A stretch of 64,000 nucleotides of DNA from Erythrobacter dokdonensis DSW-74 (GCF_001677335.1 NZ_LZYB01000004.1:186001-250000), one strand, 5' to 3'; positions 7,852-17,006 are shown, numbered from the stretch's first letter. Notes: generated by a model from the sequence alone, not told the origin. Translations and numbers: made by a program.

Positions 7852-9329
7852 TTCGCCTTCTGCCCCGCTTGCTGGCGCAGGTAATCTTCCTCAAACACCG
7901 CGCGCGGATCGCGCAGCTCGCGTTGCGGGGGAAGCCGTTCGCTGGTCAGGCGCGCAATGCCCGGCGCAGGCGAGGCCGATGGCGAGCGCACCCGCCAGAT
8001 AATCCCGGCCGTATCGTCAGACACCAGCAGCGCACCGTCGTCAGCCCATTCGACCCAGGTCGGACGCCCGCGGGTGGTACCGTTGTCCTGCAGGAATCCG
8101 GTCAGCACCGGTTTCGGTTTGCCCACCGGATTGCCGCGCGCATCGAACTCGACGAAAACCACGTCATATCCCGAGGGCGGCTTGCGGTTCCACGAACCAT
8201 GGCGGGCAATGAAGGCTCCGCTGGCGAAATCCTTGCCCATGACGTTGCCTTCCTTGCTGAACACCAGCCCCAGCGCCGCCACATGCGGGCCAAGCGCAAA
8301 TTCGGGGTTGCGGACATATTCCATGAGGAAGCGCGGCATGGGTGCCTCGACCCGGCGATCGATGTTGGTCTTGTAGTAGACCCAGGGCCAGCCGTATTGC
8401 GCGCCGACGGGAACGTTGGTCAGGTAGTCCGGCACGAGGTCGGAGCCGAGCATGTCGCGTTCGTTCACCGTGGTCCACAGCTCGCCGGTCCAGGGGCTGA
8501 AGTCCATGCCGTTGGGATTGCGCAGGCCGACGGCGAACTGGCGCTGACGATCGGTTTCGAGGTTATACTCCCAGATCATTGCCCGGCCCTCTTCGACCTC
8601 CATCCCGGATTCGCCGATATTGCTGACCGATCCGACAGCGACGAACAGGCTCTTACCGTCCGGGGAAAGCTCCATGTTGCGCATCCAGTGGCCGCCGCCG
8701 CCCGGCAGGTCCATCAGCTTGCGCGGGCTGCCCGTGACCTTGTCGCTGCCGAGGGTGTAGGGAAAGGCCAGCACGGCATTGTGGTTGGCAACATAAAGCG
8801 TGTCATCCTGCCAGCTCATGCCGGAGGGCGATTCGAGCCCCTCCTCGAGAATCACGATCTGCTTTTCCGCACTGCCGTTGCCGTCCTCGTCGCGCAGCAA
8901 CACGACCTGGTTCGCGGATTCGCCTGCCGATCCGGCTTTCTCGAACAGGGCGGCCGCAATCCAGCCGCGGATCGTGTCCATCAATCCGCCACCCTCGCCC
9001 GCACTTTTGGGCGCGCGGGTCAGCGTCACCAGCACATCGCCATTGGGCAGGGCATAGAGGACGCGCGGATGATCAAGCCCTTCGGCAAATCGCCCGACTT
9101 CAAGGCTCTGGGCCGGTAGCGGCGCTTCGCCTTCCGCCCAGCCCACCGGCTCGGCGATCTGGACAGTGGGGAAGCTCTGCGGATCTCCTTCCTGGAGCAC
9201 CGGATCGGTGCCAGCGACTTCCTCGACCGAAAGATCGGCGGTGTCGCCGCGTGAAAGCCAGAACAGGCCGGCAGCACCAATCACAAGGATGATGCCGAGA
9301 GCGATTGCGATTTTGCGGAAGATTGCCAT
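7848..9329 (-). CDS. Sorbosone/glucose dehydrogenase-family beta-propeller protein
   Basis: 493 residues. The N-terminus is a single membrane anchor (IAIALGIILVIGAAGLFWL), placing the rest in the periplasm. The body matches the GSDH/sorbosone dehydrogenase propeller family, often PQQ-dependent: HPRVLYALPNGDVLVT near the first blade, GGGHWMRNMELSPDGKSLFVAVGS mid-protein, and ARHGSWNRKPPSGYDVVFV late. Expected activity is oxidation of an aldose or sugar lactone precursor, unproven. ATG 9329 places the anchor at residue 4; an upstream in-frame codon at 9365 would only add a Pro/Gly stretch. Confidence 0.85.
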   Translation of the reverse strand: MAIFRKIAIALGIILVIGAAGLFWLSRGDTADLSVEEVAGTDPVLQEGDPQSFPTVQIAEPVGWAEGEAPLPAQSLEVGRFAEGLDHPRVLYALPNGDVLVTLTRAPKSAGEGGGLMDTIRGWIAAALFEKAGSAGESANQVVLLRDEDGNGSAEKQIVILEEGLESPSGMSWQDDTLYVANHNAVLAFPYTLGSDKVTGSPRKLMDLPGGGGHWMRNMELSPDGKSLFVAVGSVSNIGESGMEVEEGRAMIWEYNLETDRQRQFAVGLRNPNGMDFSPWTGELWTTVNERDMLGSDLVPDYLTNVPVGAQYGWPWVYYKTNIDRRVEAPMPRFLMEYVRNPEFALGPHVAALGLVFSKEGNVMGKDFASGAFIARHGSWNRKPPSGYDVVFVEFDARGNPVGKPKPVLTGFLQDNGTTRGRPTWVEWADDGALLVSDDTAGIIWRVRSPSASPAPGIARLTSERLPPQRELRDPRAVFEEDYLRQQAGQKAN

Positions 9330-9394
9330 GTGGGGGGAGATAGAGCCGCCCAAGCCCGGCGGCAACTGCCAAGCAAGGGAAGGCCGAAAGCGCC

Positions 9395-9895
9395 ATGTAC
9401 GATTTCAAACCCGATCCGGCGTCCGATGCAGGCGAAATCCACCGCCAGCTTCTTGGCGCGGCCGATGCCCTCACTTCGGGCGAGCCGGACGCGATTGCCA
9501 ACATGGCCAACGTCGCCGCGCTCTTGTGGGAATTGCTGCCCGATCTCAACTGGGCCGGGTTCTACCGCGTCGCGCCGGACAAGAACGGTGCGGGGCGCGA
9601 ACTGGTGCTTGGGCCGTTCGTCGGCCGTCCGGCCTGCATCCGCATTCCCTTTGGCAAGGGCGTGTGCGGCACCGCAGCGGAAAGTCGCGCGGCGCAACTT
9701 GTGGAAGATGTCCATGCCTTCCCCGGGCATATCGCCTGCGACGCGGCCAGCCGGTCGGAACTGGTGGTGCCGGTATTGCGCAATGGCGAGGTGATTGCGG
9801 TCATCGACCTCGACAGCCCCTCGCCCGCCCGCTTCACGCCGGACGATGCGGAGGGCATTACCGCCCTGGCAGAGCTGCTTTCGACGCGGATCTGA
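9395..9895 (+). CDS. msrC: Free methionine-(R)-sulfoxide reductase (GAF domain)
   Basis: 166 residues, one GAF domain. It reduces free methionine-R-sulfoxide with thioredoxin as reductant. The three cysteines of the E. coli enzyme (84, 94, 118) correspond to C81, C91 and C115 here, in ACIRIPFGKGVCGTAAES and HIACDA, so the enzyme should be active. The C-terminal VIDLDSPSPARF strand is also typical. It is divergent from the propeller gene across 65 nt and has no downstream partner. Confidence 0.92.
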   Translation: MYDFKPDPASDAGEIHRQLLGAADALTSGEPDAIANMANVAALLWELLPDLNWAGFYRVAPDKNGAGRELVLGPFVGRPACIRIPFGKGVCGTAAESRAAQLVEDVHAFPGHIACDAASRSELVVPVLRNGEVIAVIDLDSPSPARFTPDDAEGITALAELLSTRI

Positions 9896-10021
9896 CAGAT
9901 TCGGGCGCGCAAGCTTCCCGAAACGGGACAGCCTCCGCAGCACTGCTTGGGAGCCCGGGCGAGTCGATGATAAGCCCTTGGTAACCATCAGCCCGACCTG
10001 GCTGCCTCAGGGGGAATCACC

Positions 10022-10888
10022 ATGCCCAAGCGTCTGCCCACTCTTCCTCTCGCCGCATTTGCTCTTGCCCTTCCGGCGCTGGCGCAGGCGCAGGATTACA
10101 GCGACCTCCCGCCGCTGGCCCCGCTCAGCGAAGCCGAGGTTCGCACCCTGCCACCGGAGTACCGTACCGCTCCGGCCGCTGCAGGGCAGGTCGTGCAGAC
10201 GACCGAGACGGTCACCAATGTCGACGGTGTGGAGACCATCACCCGGACCCGCCGGATCGAACTGCCCGCCGAGCCGGCTCAGGGAGCTGTGCGCCAAACC
10301 TACGGCTACGCGCCGGCGATGGCCTATGCGCCGGCGCCCGTGGTGTTCGAACGCGACCAGTGGATCGAGGAATGCCGCCGCCGGACTGCCGGACGCAGCA
10401 AGAACGACACCGGCACGATCATCGGCGGCTTGCTCGGCGCGATCGCGGGTGGCTTTGCCGGCTACGAGATCGCCGGCGCGGGTGACCGCGTGCTCGGCAC
10501 GGCGCTTGGCATAGGCGGCGGGAGTCTTCTCGGCGGGCTGATCGGCAGCCTGTTCAACGGCGACAAGAAGAAGAACCTGTATGATTGCGAGGCCGCACTC
10601 GACAGTTATCTGACCCAGTATGGCGCGCCGACGACACGCATCGCCAGTCGCACCATCCCTTATGCGCCCTATCCTTCAGCCCCGGCTTACACCTATGGAT
10701 ATGGCTATCCGGCAAGCTACGGCTATTCCTATGCTCCGCCGCCGCAAATGGTCATGGTGCCGGTGCGCAGCGAGATGCAGCAGCAAGTGGTGGTGCGCGA
10801 GACGGTGCGCGAGGAAAGCTACACCGTTCCCGGCGCCGCAAGGATGATCCCGGCGCCCTCGCCGAAGATGATCAAGCTGGAGCGCTAA
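10022..10888 (+). CDS. Secreted glycine-zipper protein, function unknown
   Basis: 288 residues. A signal peptide (residues 1-24, cleavage after AQA) directs export. Residues about 136-182 hold a glycine zipper (IGGLLGAIAGGFAGYEIAG and GGGSLLGGLIGS), as in Rick_17kDa/2TM-glycine-zipper envelope proteins. The C-terminal third is rich in Tyr, Pro and Ala. GGGGGAATCACC gives a good ribosome site. The membrane or peptidoglycan partner is unknown. It ends in a strong terminator. Confidence 0.7.
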   Translation: MPKRLPTLPLAAFALALPALAQAQDYSDLPPLAPLSEAEVRTLPPEYRTAPAAAGQVVQTTETVTNVDGVETITRTRRIELPAEPAQGAVRQTYGYAPAMAYAPAPVVFERDQWIEECRRRTAGRSKNDTGTIIGGLLGAIAGGFAGYEIAGAGDRVLGTALGIGGGSLLGGLIGSLFNGDKKKNLYDCEAALDSYLTQYGAPTTRIASRTIPYAPYPSAPAYTYGYGYPASYGYSYAPPPQMVMVPVRSEMQQQVVVRETVREESYTVPGAARMIPAPSPKMIKLER

Positions 10889-10920
10889 TACGCTCCCTTG
10901 AGCGCATGGAAGATACACGA

Positions 10921-10961
10921 AGCCCCGGAAGTCGGCACAGCGCGGACTTCCGGGGCTTTTT
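10921..10961 (+). terminator. Rho-independent terminator of the glycine-zipper gene
   Basis: Perfect 13-bp stem AGCCCCGGAAGTC / GACTTCCGGGGCT (10921-10933 with 10945-10957) with an 11-nt loop, running into five T's. It separates this gene from convergent parB. Confidence 0.92.
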
Positions 10962-10988
10962 GCTATTCAGTCCAGCCAGTTGAGCAGG

Positions 10989-11960
10989 TCAGAACTCCCC
11001 GCCCGTGAGGCGCTGGCAGACCAGATCCAGCTGATCCAGCGTCGTATAGCGGATCGTGATCGTGCCCTTTCGGGGGTCGGCCTCGGGCTTGATCTTAACG
11101 CCAAGTCCCAGAAATTCCTCGAGGTGTTGTTGAACGGCAAGAATATCCGCATTCTCGGCAGATTCGGTGCGGGACCCTGGCGCCTTGCCCGCGCTCTTGC
11201 CCTTGGCAAGCTTGCGGCTGAGCACTTCGATATCGCGTACCGAGAGCCCCTCCTTGACCGCGATCTCAGCCAGCTCGGCAGCATCGGTCCGCCCCACCAG
11301 TGCACGGGCATGACCGACCGACAGCGCGCCCTGTTCCACCAGATCGAGCACCCGATCCGGCAAGGTCATCATCCGCATCATGTTGGCGACGTGGCTGCGC
11401 GATTTCTCGACCATCTTGGCGATGTCGACCTGGATCATCCCTTCCTGTTCTGACAGGCGGTGATAGGCGCGCGCTTCCTCGACCGGATTGAGATCCTCTC
11501 GCTGGAGGTTCTCGATCAGGGCCAGCGCCATCACCTCGCGCTCGGACAGGTCGCGTACCAGCGCCGGAATTTCGTGCAGGCGGGCCTTCTGCGCCGCCCG
11601 CCAGCGCCGCTCGCCCGCGACCAGCTGGAAGCCGCTGCCGTCGGGATGGGGGCGCACGATGATCGGCTGGATCACCCCGCGCGCCGCGATCGAGGCGGCA
11701 AGCTCGTTCAGCGCATCCTCGTCGAAATGCTTGCGCGGGTTGCCCGGAAGCGGCTTGATATTGGCGAGCGCGAGCATTCGCAGCATCGATCCGGCAGACG
11801 AAGGCGGGCCATCGATTGGTTCCTCGCGGCGCACCAGCGGCTCTTCACGACGGGTCTCGCCCAGTAGCGCCCCAAGCCCCTTGCCAAGGCGCCGTGGTTT
11901 ATCCGCCGAAGTGCGTGAAGTGGACGAAATATCAGATGGTTGGGTGGTATTTTCGGTCAT
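10989..11960 (-). CDS. parB: Chromosome partitioning protein ParB
   Basis: 323 residues. ParB is a CTP-dependent DNA clamp that loads at parS and spreads, organising the origin region. The N-terminal Arg-rich segment (about 22-48, LGKGLGALLGE) is the usual ParA-stimulating tail. ParB/Srx domain with GERRWRAAQ at 116-124, the CTP-binding C-motif; a central helix-turn-helix for parS (about 165-225); and a C-terminal dimerisation domain. Its ATG overlaps the parA TGA (ATGA). Five parS sites lie 0.9-4.1 kb upstream on the same strand. Confidence 0.97.
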   Translation of the reverse strand: MTENTTQPSDISSTSRTSADKPRRLGKGLGALLGETRREEPLVRREEPIDGPPSSAGSMLRMLALANIKPLPGNPRKHFDEDALNELAASIAARGVIQPIIVRPHPDGSGFQLVAGERRWRAAQKARLHEIPALVRDLSEREVMALALIENLQREDLNPVEEARAYHRLSEQEGMIQVDIAKMVEKSRSHVANMMRMMTLPDRVLDLVEQGALSVGHARALVGRTDAAELAEIAVKEGLSVRDIEVLSRKLAKGKSAGKAPGSRTESAENADILAVQQHLEEFLGLGVKIKPEADPRKGTITIRYTTLDQLDLVCQRLTGGEF

Positions 11961-12733
11961 GCGGCCTGCCTTTCTGCAGGGAATCGTCCGATCAGCTCGC
12001 GCGCCAGGGCCATATAGGCGCGGCTGCCCGTGCAGTGCTGGTCATAGACCAGCGCGGGGAGCCCATGGCTCGGCGCCTCGGACAGGCGGACGTTGCGGGG
12101 AATCACCGTGTCGAACACCAGCTTGCCGAGGCAGTCGCGCACATCATCGGAAACCTGGTCGGTCAGACGGTTGCGACGGTCAAACATCGTCAGCGCGACG
12201 CCAATGATGCCGAGACGCGGATTGAAGCGCTGCTGGACCTGATCGACCGTCTGGAGCAGCTGCGAAAGCCCTTCGAGAGCGAAAAACTCGCATTGCAGCG
12301 GCACCAGCAACGTATCGGCAGCGCACAGCGCGTTGAGCGTCAGCAATCCGAGCGAAGGCGGGCAATCGATGAAGGCGATATCATGGCCCGTATGGTTCTC
12401 CAGCGCATGACGAAGGCGTGCGGTGCGTTCTTCAACCGAGACCAGTTCTACCTCGGCGCCGGAGAGATCGACTGTCGCCGGGACGATATCGAGCCGCGGG
12501 ATGCTGGTGGGAACGACCGCGTCTTCCAGCGCAACCTCGTCAACCAGCAGGTCATAACTCGAAACCTCGCGCGCAGCGGAATGGACGCCCAGGCCGGTCG
12601 AGGCGTTCCCTTGCGGATCGAGGTCGATGAGCAGGGTACGCCAGCCCGTCGCCGCCATCGCCGTTGCAATGTTGATTGCAGTGGTCGTCTTGCCAACTCC
12701 ACCCTTCTGGTTGGCGATCGCGATGGTCAGCAT
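11957..12733 (-). CDS. parA: Chromosome partitioning ATPase ParA
   Basis: 258 residues. A deviant Walker A ATPase that binds DNA as a dimer and pulls ParB-parS complexes. Deviant Walker A KGGVGKTTT at residues 10-18, switch region LIDLDPQGN (35-43) and D-CPPSLG further on. ATG 12733 puts the Walker motif at the usual distance; the frame is open upstream, but that sequence is intergenic or antisense. It lies 59 nt after rsmG and is coupled to parB by ATGA. Confidence 0.97.
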   Translation of the reverse strand: MLTIAIANQKGGVGKTTTAINIATAMAATGWRTLLIDLDPQGNASTGLGVHSAAREVSSYDLLVDEVALEDAVVPTSIPRLDIVPATVDLSGAEVELVSVEERTARLRHALENHTGHDIAFIDCPPSLGLLTLNALCAADTLLVPLQCEFFALEGLSQLLQTVDQVQQRFNPRLGIIGVALTMFDRRNRLTDQVSDDVRDCLGKLVFDTVIPRNVRLSEAPSHGLPALVYDQHCTGSRAYMALARELIGRFPAERQAA

Positions 12734-12792
12734 GATGCGTCCGTCCTTCCCGCGCGGGGGATTCCCGTTGAATCCGAAGCGCCTTTCGCGTG

Positions 12793-13419
12793 TCAGGCCT
12801 TCACAATGATTCCCGCGTCGGGATCGGTCAAGGAATGTTTCACGTGAAACATTGCCCGAATCGAAGGCTTCAAGCTCTCCAATTCCTGCGCCGCGGAACG
12901 TCCCTTGGGCAAGACGTAGGCGGTTTGCCTTGTGGAGAAGGGTGCGGACAAGCTGAGCAGCTTTGCCAGCGGAGCAAAGGCGCGTGCCGAAATGGCGCGG
13001 GCAGGGAACGGTTCGACGCGCTCGAGCCTTTGCCCCTCGACCCGGCATTTGCGCAAGCCGAGTGCGGCGATCGCGGATTCGAGGAATTCCACGCGCCTCG
13101 CGCGGGATTCAACCAGCACCACGGGCATATTGGGGCAAAGCGCCGCGATCACCAGCCCGGGAAAGCCCGGCCCACTGCCCAGATCAAGCCACGGCCCCTG
13201 CGCATTCGGTCCCAATGTTTCACGTGAAACATTTTCCAGAAGCTGGGCCGAATCCGCGATGTGGCGCTGCCAGATATGCGGTTCGGTTGCCTTGGCGATA
13301 AGATTCTGGCGCTGGTTTTCCGCGAGCACCAGCGCAGCGAATTGCTCGAGGCGGGCCATACCCTCGGCATCGGTCAGCCCGGCCACATAAGCGCGGGCGT
13401 CGTCCTCGGTGATAATCAC
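12793..13419 (-). CDS. rsmG: 16S rRNA (guanine527-N7)-methyltransferase RsmG (GidB)
   Basis: 208 residues. It methylates G527 of 16S rRNA with S-adenosylmethionine. The SAM motif [13 protein letters not shown] is at 78-90. The GTG start overlaps the mnmG TGA (GTGA). Two parS palindromes are written into the gene. One encodes NVSRET (63-68), just before the methyltransferase core; the other encodes MFHVKH (190-195) in the C-terminal tail. Neither disrupts a known motif. Confidence 0.95.
   Translation of the reverse strand: MIITEDDARAYVAGLTDAEGMARLEQFAALVLAENQRQNLIAKATEPHIWQRHIADSAQLLENVSRETLGPNAQGPWLDLGSGPGFPGLVIAALCPNMPVVLVESRARRVEFLESAIAALGLRKCRVEGQRLERVEPFPARAISARAFAPLAKLLSLSAPFSTRQTAYVLPKGRSAAQELESLKPSIRAMFHVKHSLTDPDAGIIVKA
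12836..12851. other. parS: parS site 1 (inside rsmG)
   Basis: Exact match to the consensus TGTTTCACGTGAAACA, part of a 20-bp perfect palindrome (12834-12853). Read on the minus strand it encodes MFHVKH in the rsmG tail. Closest parS to parAB. Confidence 0.95.
13216..13231. other. parS: parS site 2 (inside rsmG)
   Basis: Exact TGTTTCACGTGAAACA in the same 20-bp palindrome (13214-13233). Here the coding frame is shifted and reads NVSRET. Confidence 0.95.
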
Positions 13420-15266
13420 GCCGCAATCCGGCGACGGGCATGGACCAGCAGCGCCGAGAGCGCCGCAGGCGTAACGCCGGGCACGCGTCCTGCGGCCGCC
13501 AGCGTCCCGGGCGCCGCCCTGGTCAGGCGCTCGACCATTTCATTCGACAGCCCGGGCACCTCGGCATACGGAAAATCGGCCGGCAGCGGCAGCGCCTCGC
13601 TCGCGCGAAGGTCACGCAGTTCGGCGTCCTGCCGCGCCAGATAGGGCGCATAGGCCGCATCCTCGGCCATTTCCTCGGCCAGAAGAGGGTCAAGGGTGGT
13701 CACTTCCTCAAGCCAGGGCGCGAGCGCAGCCGGAGTCACCCCGTCATGGCGAAGCCACTCGGACAGCGCCTTCTCTCCATGATCCCGGCGGACCGGCAGG
13801 CCGAGTTCGGCCAGTTCGCGCGCGTGAACCTTCGTGGAATGTTTCACGTGAAACATTTCCCGCACGTCTTCGCGGCGCTCCCACCATGCACGGCGCTGCG
13901 GACCGATGCACCCCGCCTCGATCCCGAGGCCGGTCAAGCGCGTGGCAGCATTGTTGGCGCGCAGCCGCAGCCGGTATTCGGCGCGCGCGGTAAGCATCCG
14001 GTAGGGCTCGGTCACCCCTTGGAGGGTGAGATCGTCAACCATCACCGCGATATAGGAATTGGCGCGGTCAAGCTGGGGAGCGGCCTTGCCGAGAACCGCA
14101 GCCGCGGCCTCCAACCCGGCCACCAGACCTTGCGCAGCGGCTTCTTCATATCCGGTCGTACCGTTGATCTGTCCGGCGCAATAGAGCCCCGGAATCGCGC
14201 GCAACTGGAGGTCGGGCGTCAGCGCGCGCGGATCGATGTGGTCATATTCAACCGCGTAGCCCGGCTGCACGATTGCCACCCTCTCGCAGCCGGGCATGGT
14301 GCGCACCACGGTCTCCTGCACATCGACGGGAAGCGAGGTGCTGATGCCGTTGGGATAGACGAGATGGGTGTCGAGCCCCTCGGGCTCAAGAAATACCTGA
14401 TGCCCCTCACGGTCGCCAAAGCGGTGGATCTTGTCCTCGATCGACGGGCAATAGCGTGGCCCTGCTGCCGCAATCGCGCCGGAGAACAGCGGCGAGCGGT
14501 GGAGATTGGCGCGGATCGCGTCATGCCCGGCCTGCATCGTGCGGGTGATCGCGCAGAACACCTGCGGATTAACCCGGCGCGGCGTGAGTGGAGACATCGT
14601 CCACTCCTCGCCATCAGAAGGCTGTTCCTCCAACGCCGCCCAGTCAATCGTGCGTCCATCGAGGCGGGGAGGCGTTCCCGTCTTGAGCCGAGCCATGGGC
14701 AGATCGGCCGCGCGCAACTGCTGCGCAAGGCGCTTGGCCGCGTTCTCGCCGATGCGCCCGCCTTCGAAGCGTTCCTCGCCGCGATAGAGGATCCCGCCAA
14801 GAAAGGTCCCGGTGCACAGGATAACCCGCGGCGCATCAAGCACCGTCCCATCGGCCAACTCCAGCCCCGCAACCACCCCGCTCTTCAGCACCAGCGCAGC
14901 AGCCTCGCCCTGAACCAGCGTCAGGTTGGCCTGCGCACGCACCGTTCGCTGCACCGCCGCCTTGAACCGCACCCGGTCGGCCTGCACGCGCGGACCCCAC
15001 ACGGCACTGCCCTTGGAGCGGTTGAGCATCCGGTAATGGATCGCCCCCGCATCCGCTGCGCGCCCGATCACGCCGTCGAGCGCATCGACTTCACGCACCA
15101 GGTGGCCCTTGCCCAGCCCGCCAATGGCAGGATTGCAGCTCATCGCGCCGATGGCATCCAGGTCAAAACTCACCAACGCTGCACGCACACCCATCCGCGC
15201 CGCCGCGCAGGCGGCTTCGACCCCGGCGTGACCGCCGCCGATGACAAGGACATCGTAGTGGTGCAT
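13416..15266 (-). CDS. mnmG: tRNA uridine-5-carboxymethylaminomethyl modification protein MnmG (GidA)
   Basis: 616 residues. With MnmE it installs the cmnm5/nm5 group at U34 of certain tRNAs, using FAD, NADH and methylene-THF. The dinucleotide-binding motif [12 protein letters not shown] is at 8-19. The family blocks [23 protein letters not shown] and [13 protein letters not shown] are intact. ATG 15266 begins [12 protein letters not shown]; the in-frame extension to 15332 runs into parS site 4. A third parS encodes MFHVKH at 471-476, in a variable region of the C-terminal helical part. Confidence 0.96.
   Translation of the reverse strand: MHHYDVLVIGGGHAGVEAACAAARMGVRAALVSFDLDAIGAMSCNPAIGGLGKGHLVREVDALDGVIGRAADAGAIHYRMLNRSKGSAVWGPRVQADRVRFKAAVQRTVRAQANLTLVQGEAAALVLKSGVVAGLELADGTVLDAPRVILCTGTFLGGILYRGEERFEGGRIGENAAKRLAQQLRAADLPMARLKTGTPPRLDGRTIDWAALEEQPSDGEEWTMSPLTPRRVNPQVFCAITRTMQAGHDAIRANLHRSPLFSGAIAAAGPRYCPSIEDKIHRFGDREGHQVFLEPEGLDTHLVYPNGISTSLPVDVQETVVRTMPGCERVAIVQPGYAVEYDHIDPRALTPDLQLRAIPGLYCAGQINGTTGYEEAAAQGLVAGLEAAAAVLGKAAPQLDRANSYIAVMVDDLTLQGVTEPYRMLTARAEYRLRLRANNAATRLTGLGIEAGCIGPQRRAWWERREDVREMFHVKHSTKVHARELAELGLPVRRDHGEKALSEWLRHDGVTPAALAPWLEEVTTLDPLLAEEMAEDAAYAPYLARQDAELRDLRASEALPLPADFPYAEVPGLSNEMVERLTRAAPGTLAAAGRVPGVTPAALSALLVHARRRIAA
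13840..13855. other. parS: parS site 3 (inside mnmG)
   Basis: Exact TGTTTCACGTGAAACA in the 20-bp palindrome 13838-13857, encoding MFHVKH at mnmG codons 471-476. Confidence 0.95.
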
Positions 15267-15332
15267 GGCCGCGCAAATAAGGTGCGCAAGGGGAATCGTC
15301 AAAGCGGATTTGGATACGCTGCGCGCTTCCAA

Positions 15333-15348
15333 TGTTTCACGTGAAACA
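15333..15348. other. parS: parS site 4 (mnmE-mnmG intergenic)
   Basis: Exact TGTTTCACGTGAAACA in the 96-nt gap between the mnmE stop and the mnmG start, 66 nt upstream of mnmG. It is the only intergenic copy. Confidence 0.95.
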
Positions 15349-15362
15349 TTTTGCCGCCAGCA

Positions 15363-16649
15363 TCACTTGCCGATGCAGAACCGCCCGAACAGTGTGTCGA
15401 GCATGTCCTCGGTTGTCGCCCGCCCGATCAGGCGGTCGAAAGCAAGCCGGGCGCGGCGCAGCTCTTCGGCAATCAGAAGCGGGTCCGACAACCCCTGCGC
15501 CCCCTCCAGCGCCTCAGCCGCCTCCGACAGGCGCGCATGCTGGCGGGCATTGAGCGCCGCCTCTCCCGGCTTGGGCAGAGCATCGCGCGCCGCCTTGACC
15601 AAGCCTGACTTGAGTGCGCCCAGTCCCTCGCCCGAGGTTGCCGACAAGGTGAAGCTGGCCGATCGCTTGGGCACGAACCCATCGCGATCCGCCTGGGCGG
15701 CAATTTCCCAGGCACCCGGCGGTCCCCCGCCCTCCGGCCCGAGCCAAAGTACAAGATCGGCGCGGGCGAGCTGGCTCTTGGCGCGGTCAATTCCGATCGA
15801 CTCGATCTCGTCGGCCAAGCCATCATCGCGCAGACCGGCTGTATCGACAAAGGTGAACGGCACGCCGCCAATCGCAACCGAGCGTTCGATGACATCGCGG
15901 GTCGTGCCGGCAATCGGCGAGGTGATGGCTGCTTCACTCTCGGTCAATGCATTGAAAAGAGTTGATTTCCCTGCATTGGGAGGCCCGGCGAGCACCACCC
16001 GGAAACCCTCACCGAGCCGTTCCGAGCGCGGGCGCGCCAGCCATTGGCGCAGATCCTGGGCCAGGGCGGCAATGTTCCACGTGAAACATTCCGGCAGGTC
16101 AGCAGAATCCTCCTCGTCAGAGAAGTCCAGCACCCCTTCGACCTCCGCCGAAAGACCCAAGACACGTTCACGCCAACCCTCGACCTGGCGCGACAAGGCC
16201 CCACCAGCATTGGCGAGCGCAGCGGCACGGGCAAGCTCGGTTTCGGCGGCGAGCAGATCGCCCAGCCCTTCGGCCTCGGCCAGGTCGATACGCCCATTGG
16301 CAAAGGCACGGCGCGTAAATTCTCCCGCCTCGGCCCGGCGCAGGCCGGGAATTGCGGCCAGCGCCCGCTCCACAGCCGCAACCACCGCGCGGCCCCCATG
16401 GCAATGGAACTCTGCCAGATCCTCTCCTGTGGCGCAGTCGGGGCCCGGAAACCACAACACTAGTGCAACGTCGAGCAGACCTCCGACACCGTCGCGCAAA
16501 TGCGCCAACGAAGCCCGACGGGGCGGCGGCACCCTGCCCGCCAGATTCTCCAGAGCCATACGCGCTGCGGGGCCGGAGACACGGATTATACCGACCCCGG
16601 CAGGCGGCGCGCCGCTCGAAAGTGCGAAGATGGTCGGCCCGTCGCTCAC
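15363..16649 (-). CDS. mnmE: tRNA modification GTPase MnmE (TrmE)
   Basis: 428 residues. Partner of MnmG in U34 modification. An N-terminal THF-binding domain (1-115) is followed by a helical domain interrupted by the G domain: G1 GPPNAGKST (222-230), the GTTRD switch (248-252) and DTAG (269-272). The C-terminal CIGK with catalytic C425 is present. The start is GTG, 4 nt after the DUF6489 stop. A variant parS at codons 188-192 (CFTWN) lies in the linker before the G domain. Confidence 0.96.
   Translation of the reverse strand: MSDGPTIFALSSGAPPAGVGIIRVSGPAARMALENLAGRVPPPRRASLAHLRDGVGGLLDVALVLWFPGPDCATGEDLAEFHCHGGRAVVAAVERALAAIPGLRRAEAGEFTRRAFANGRIDLAEAEGLGDLLAAETELARAAALANAGGALSRQVEGWRERVLGLSAEVEGVLDFSDEEDSADLPECFTWNIAALAQDLRQWLARPRSERLGEGFRVVLAGPPNAGKSTLFNALTESEAAITSPIAGTTRDVIERSVAIGGVPFTFVDTAGLRDDGLADEIESIGIDRAKSQLARADLVLWLGPEGGGPPGAWEIAAQADRDGFVPKRSASFTLSATSGEGLGALKSGLVKAARDALPKPGEAALNARQHARLSEAAEALEGAQGLSDPLLIAEELRRARLAFDRLIGRATTEDMLDTLFGRFCIGK
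16073..16088. other. parS: parS site 5, one mismatch (inside mnmE)
   Basis: TGTTCCACGTGAAACA differs from consensus at one base. On the mnmE strand the word reads TGT TTC ACG TGG; the consensus would read TGT TTC ACG TGA, a stop. The mismatch is thus the minimal change that keeps mnmE open. Confidence 0.85.
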
Positions 16650-16653
16650 CTGC

Positions 16654-16905
16654 TCAATCGGAAGACTTCGAACCCGATGCAGCCTTCATCCCGCCTTCGA
16701 CAAAGCTCTGGAACAGCTTGAGCCCCACCTGTCCCATCGGCGCGAGCGCGGCGGCATATTGCTGGAGCTGGTCGGGGCTGGAAACGCCCTGCATCGCCTT
16801 GGCGATATTCTCGACATAGATATTATTGGCCGCACTGACATCCGGCAGGCCAAGAAAGCTGCGAGCCTCCTCTGGTGTGCAGTCAAACTCGATGGTGATC
16901 TTCAT
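16654..16905 (-). CDS. DUF6489-like small protein
   Basis: 83 residues, beginning MKITIEFDCTPEEARSFLGLPD, which I associate with the alphaproteobacterial DUF6489 family. An N-terminal strand, a D-TPEEAR-FLGLPD helix and a C-terminal helix GLKLFQSFVEGG are visible; function is unknown. AGGAGG lies 8-9 nt before ATG 16905, deciding against the longer frame to 16959. The gene ends 4 nt before the mnmE GTG, so it heads the mnmE-mnmG-rsmG-parAB cluster. Confidence 0.75.
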   Translation of the reverse strand: MKITIEFDCTPEEARSFLGLPDVSAANNIYVENIAKAMQGVSSPDQLQQYAAALAPMGQVGLKLFQSFVEGGMKAASGSKSSD

Positions 16906-17006
16906 GGGGCGCTCCTCCTGCCTCCTCACCCATTTGGGCTTGGCAGGCCGCCAAGGCAAGAGATAGGGGTTGCGACAGAGACCCCCGCAAAAGCGAGAGA
17001 GAGACC

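Noticed and set aside
13440-15344. 634-codon open frame on the plus strand
   Set aside because: It is antisense to mnmG along nearly its whole length; the MnmG frame has clear FAD motifs and the antisense product has no recognisable domain.
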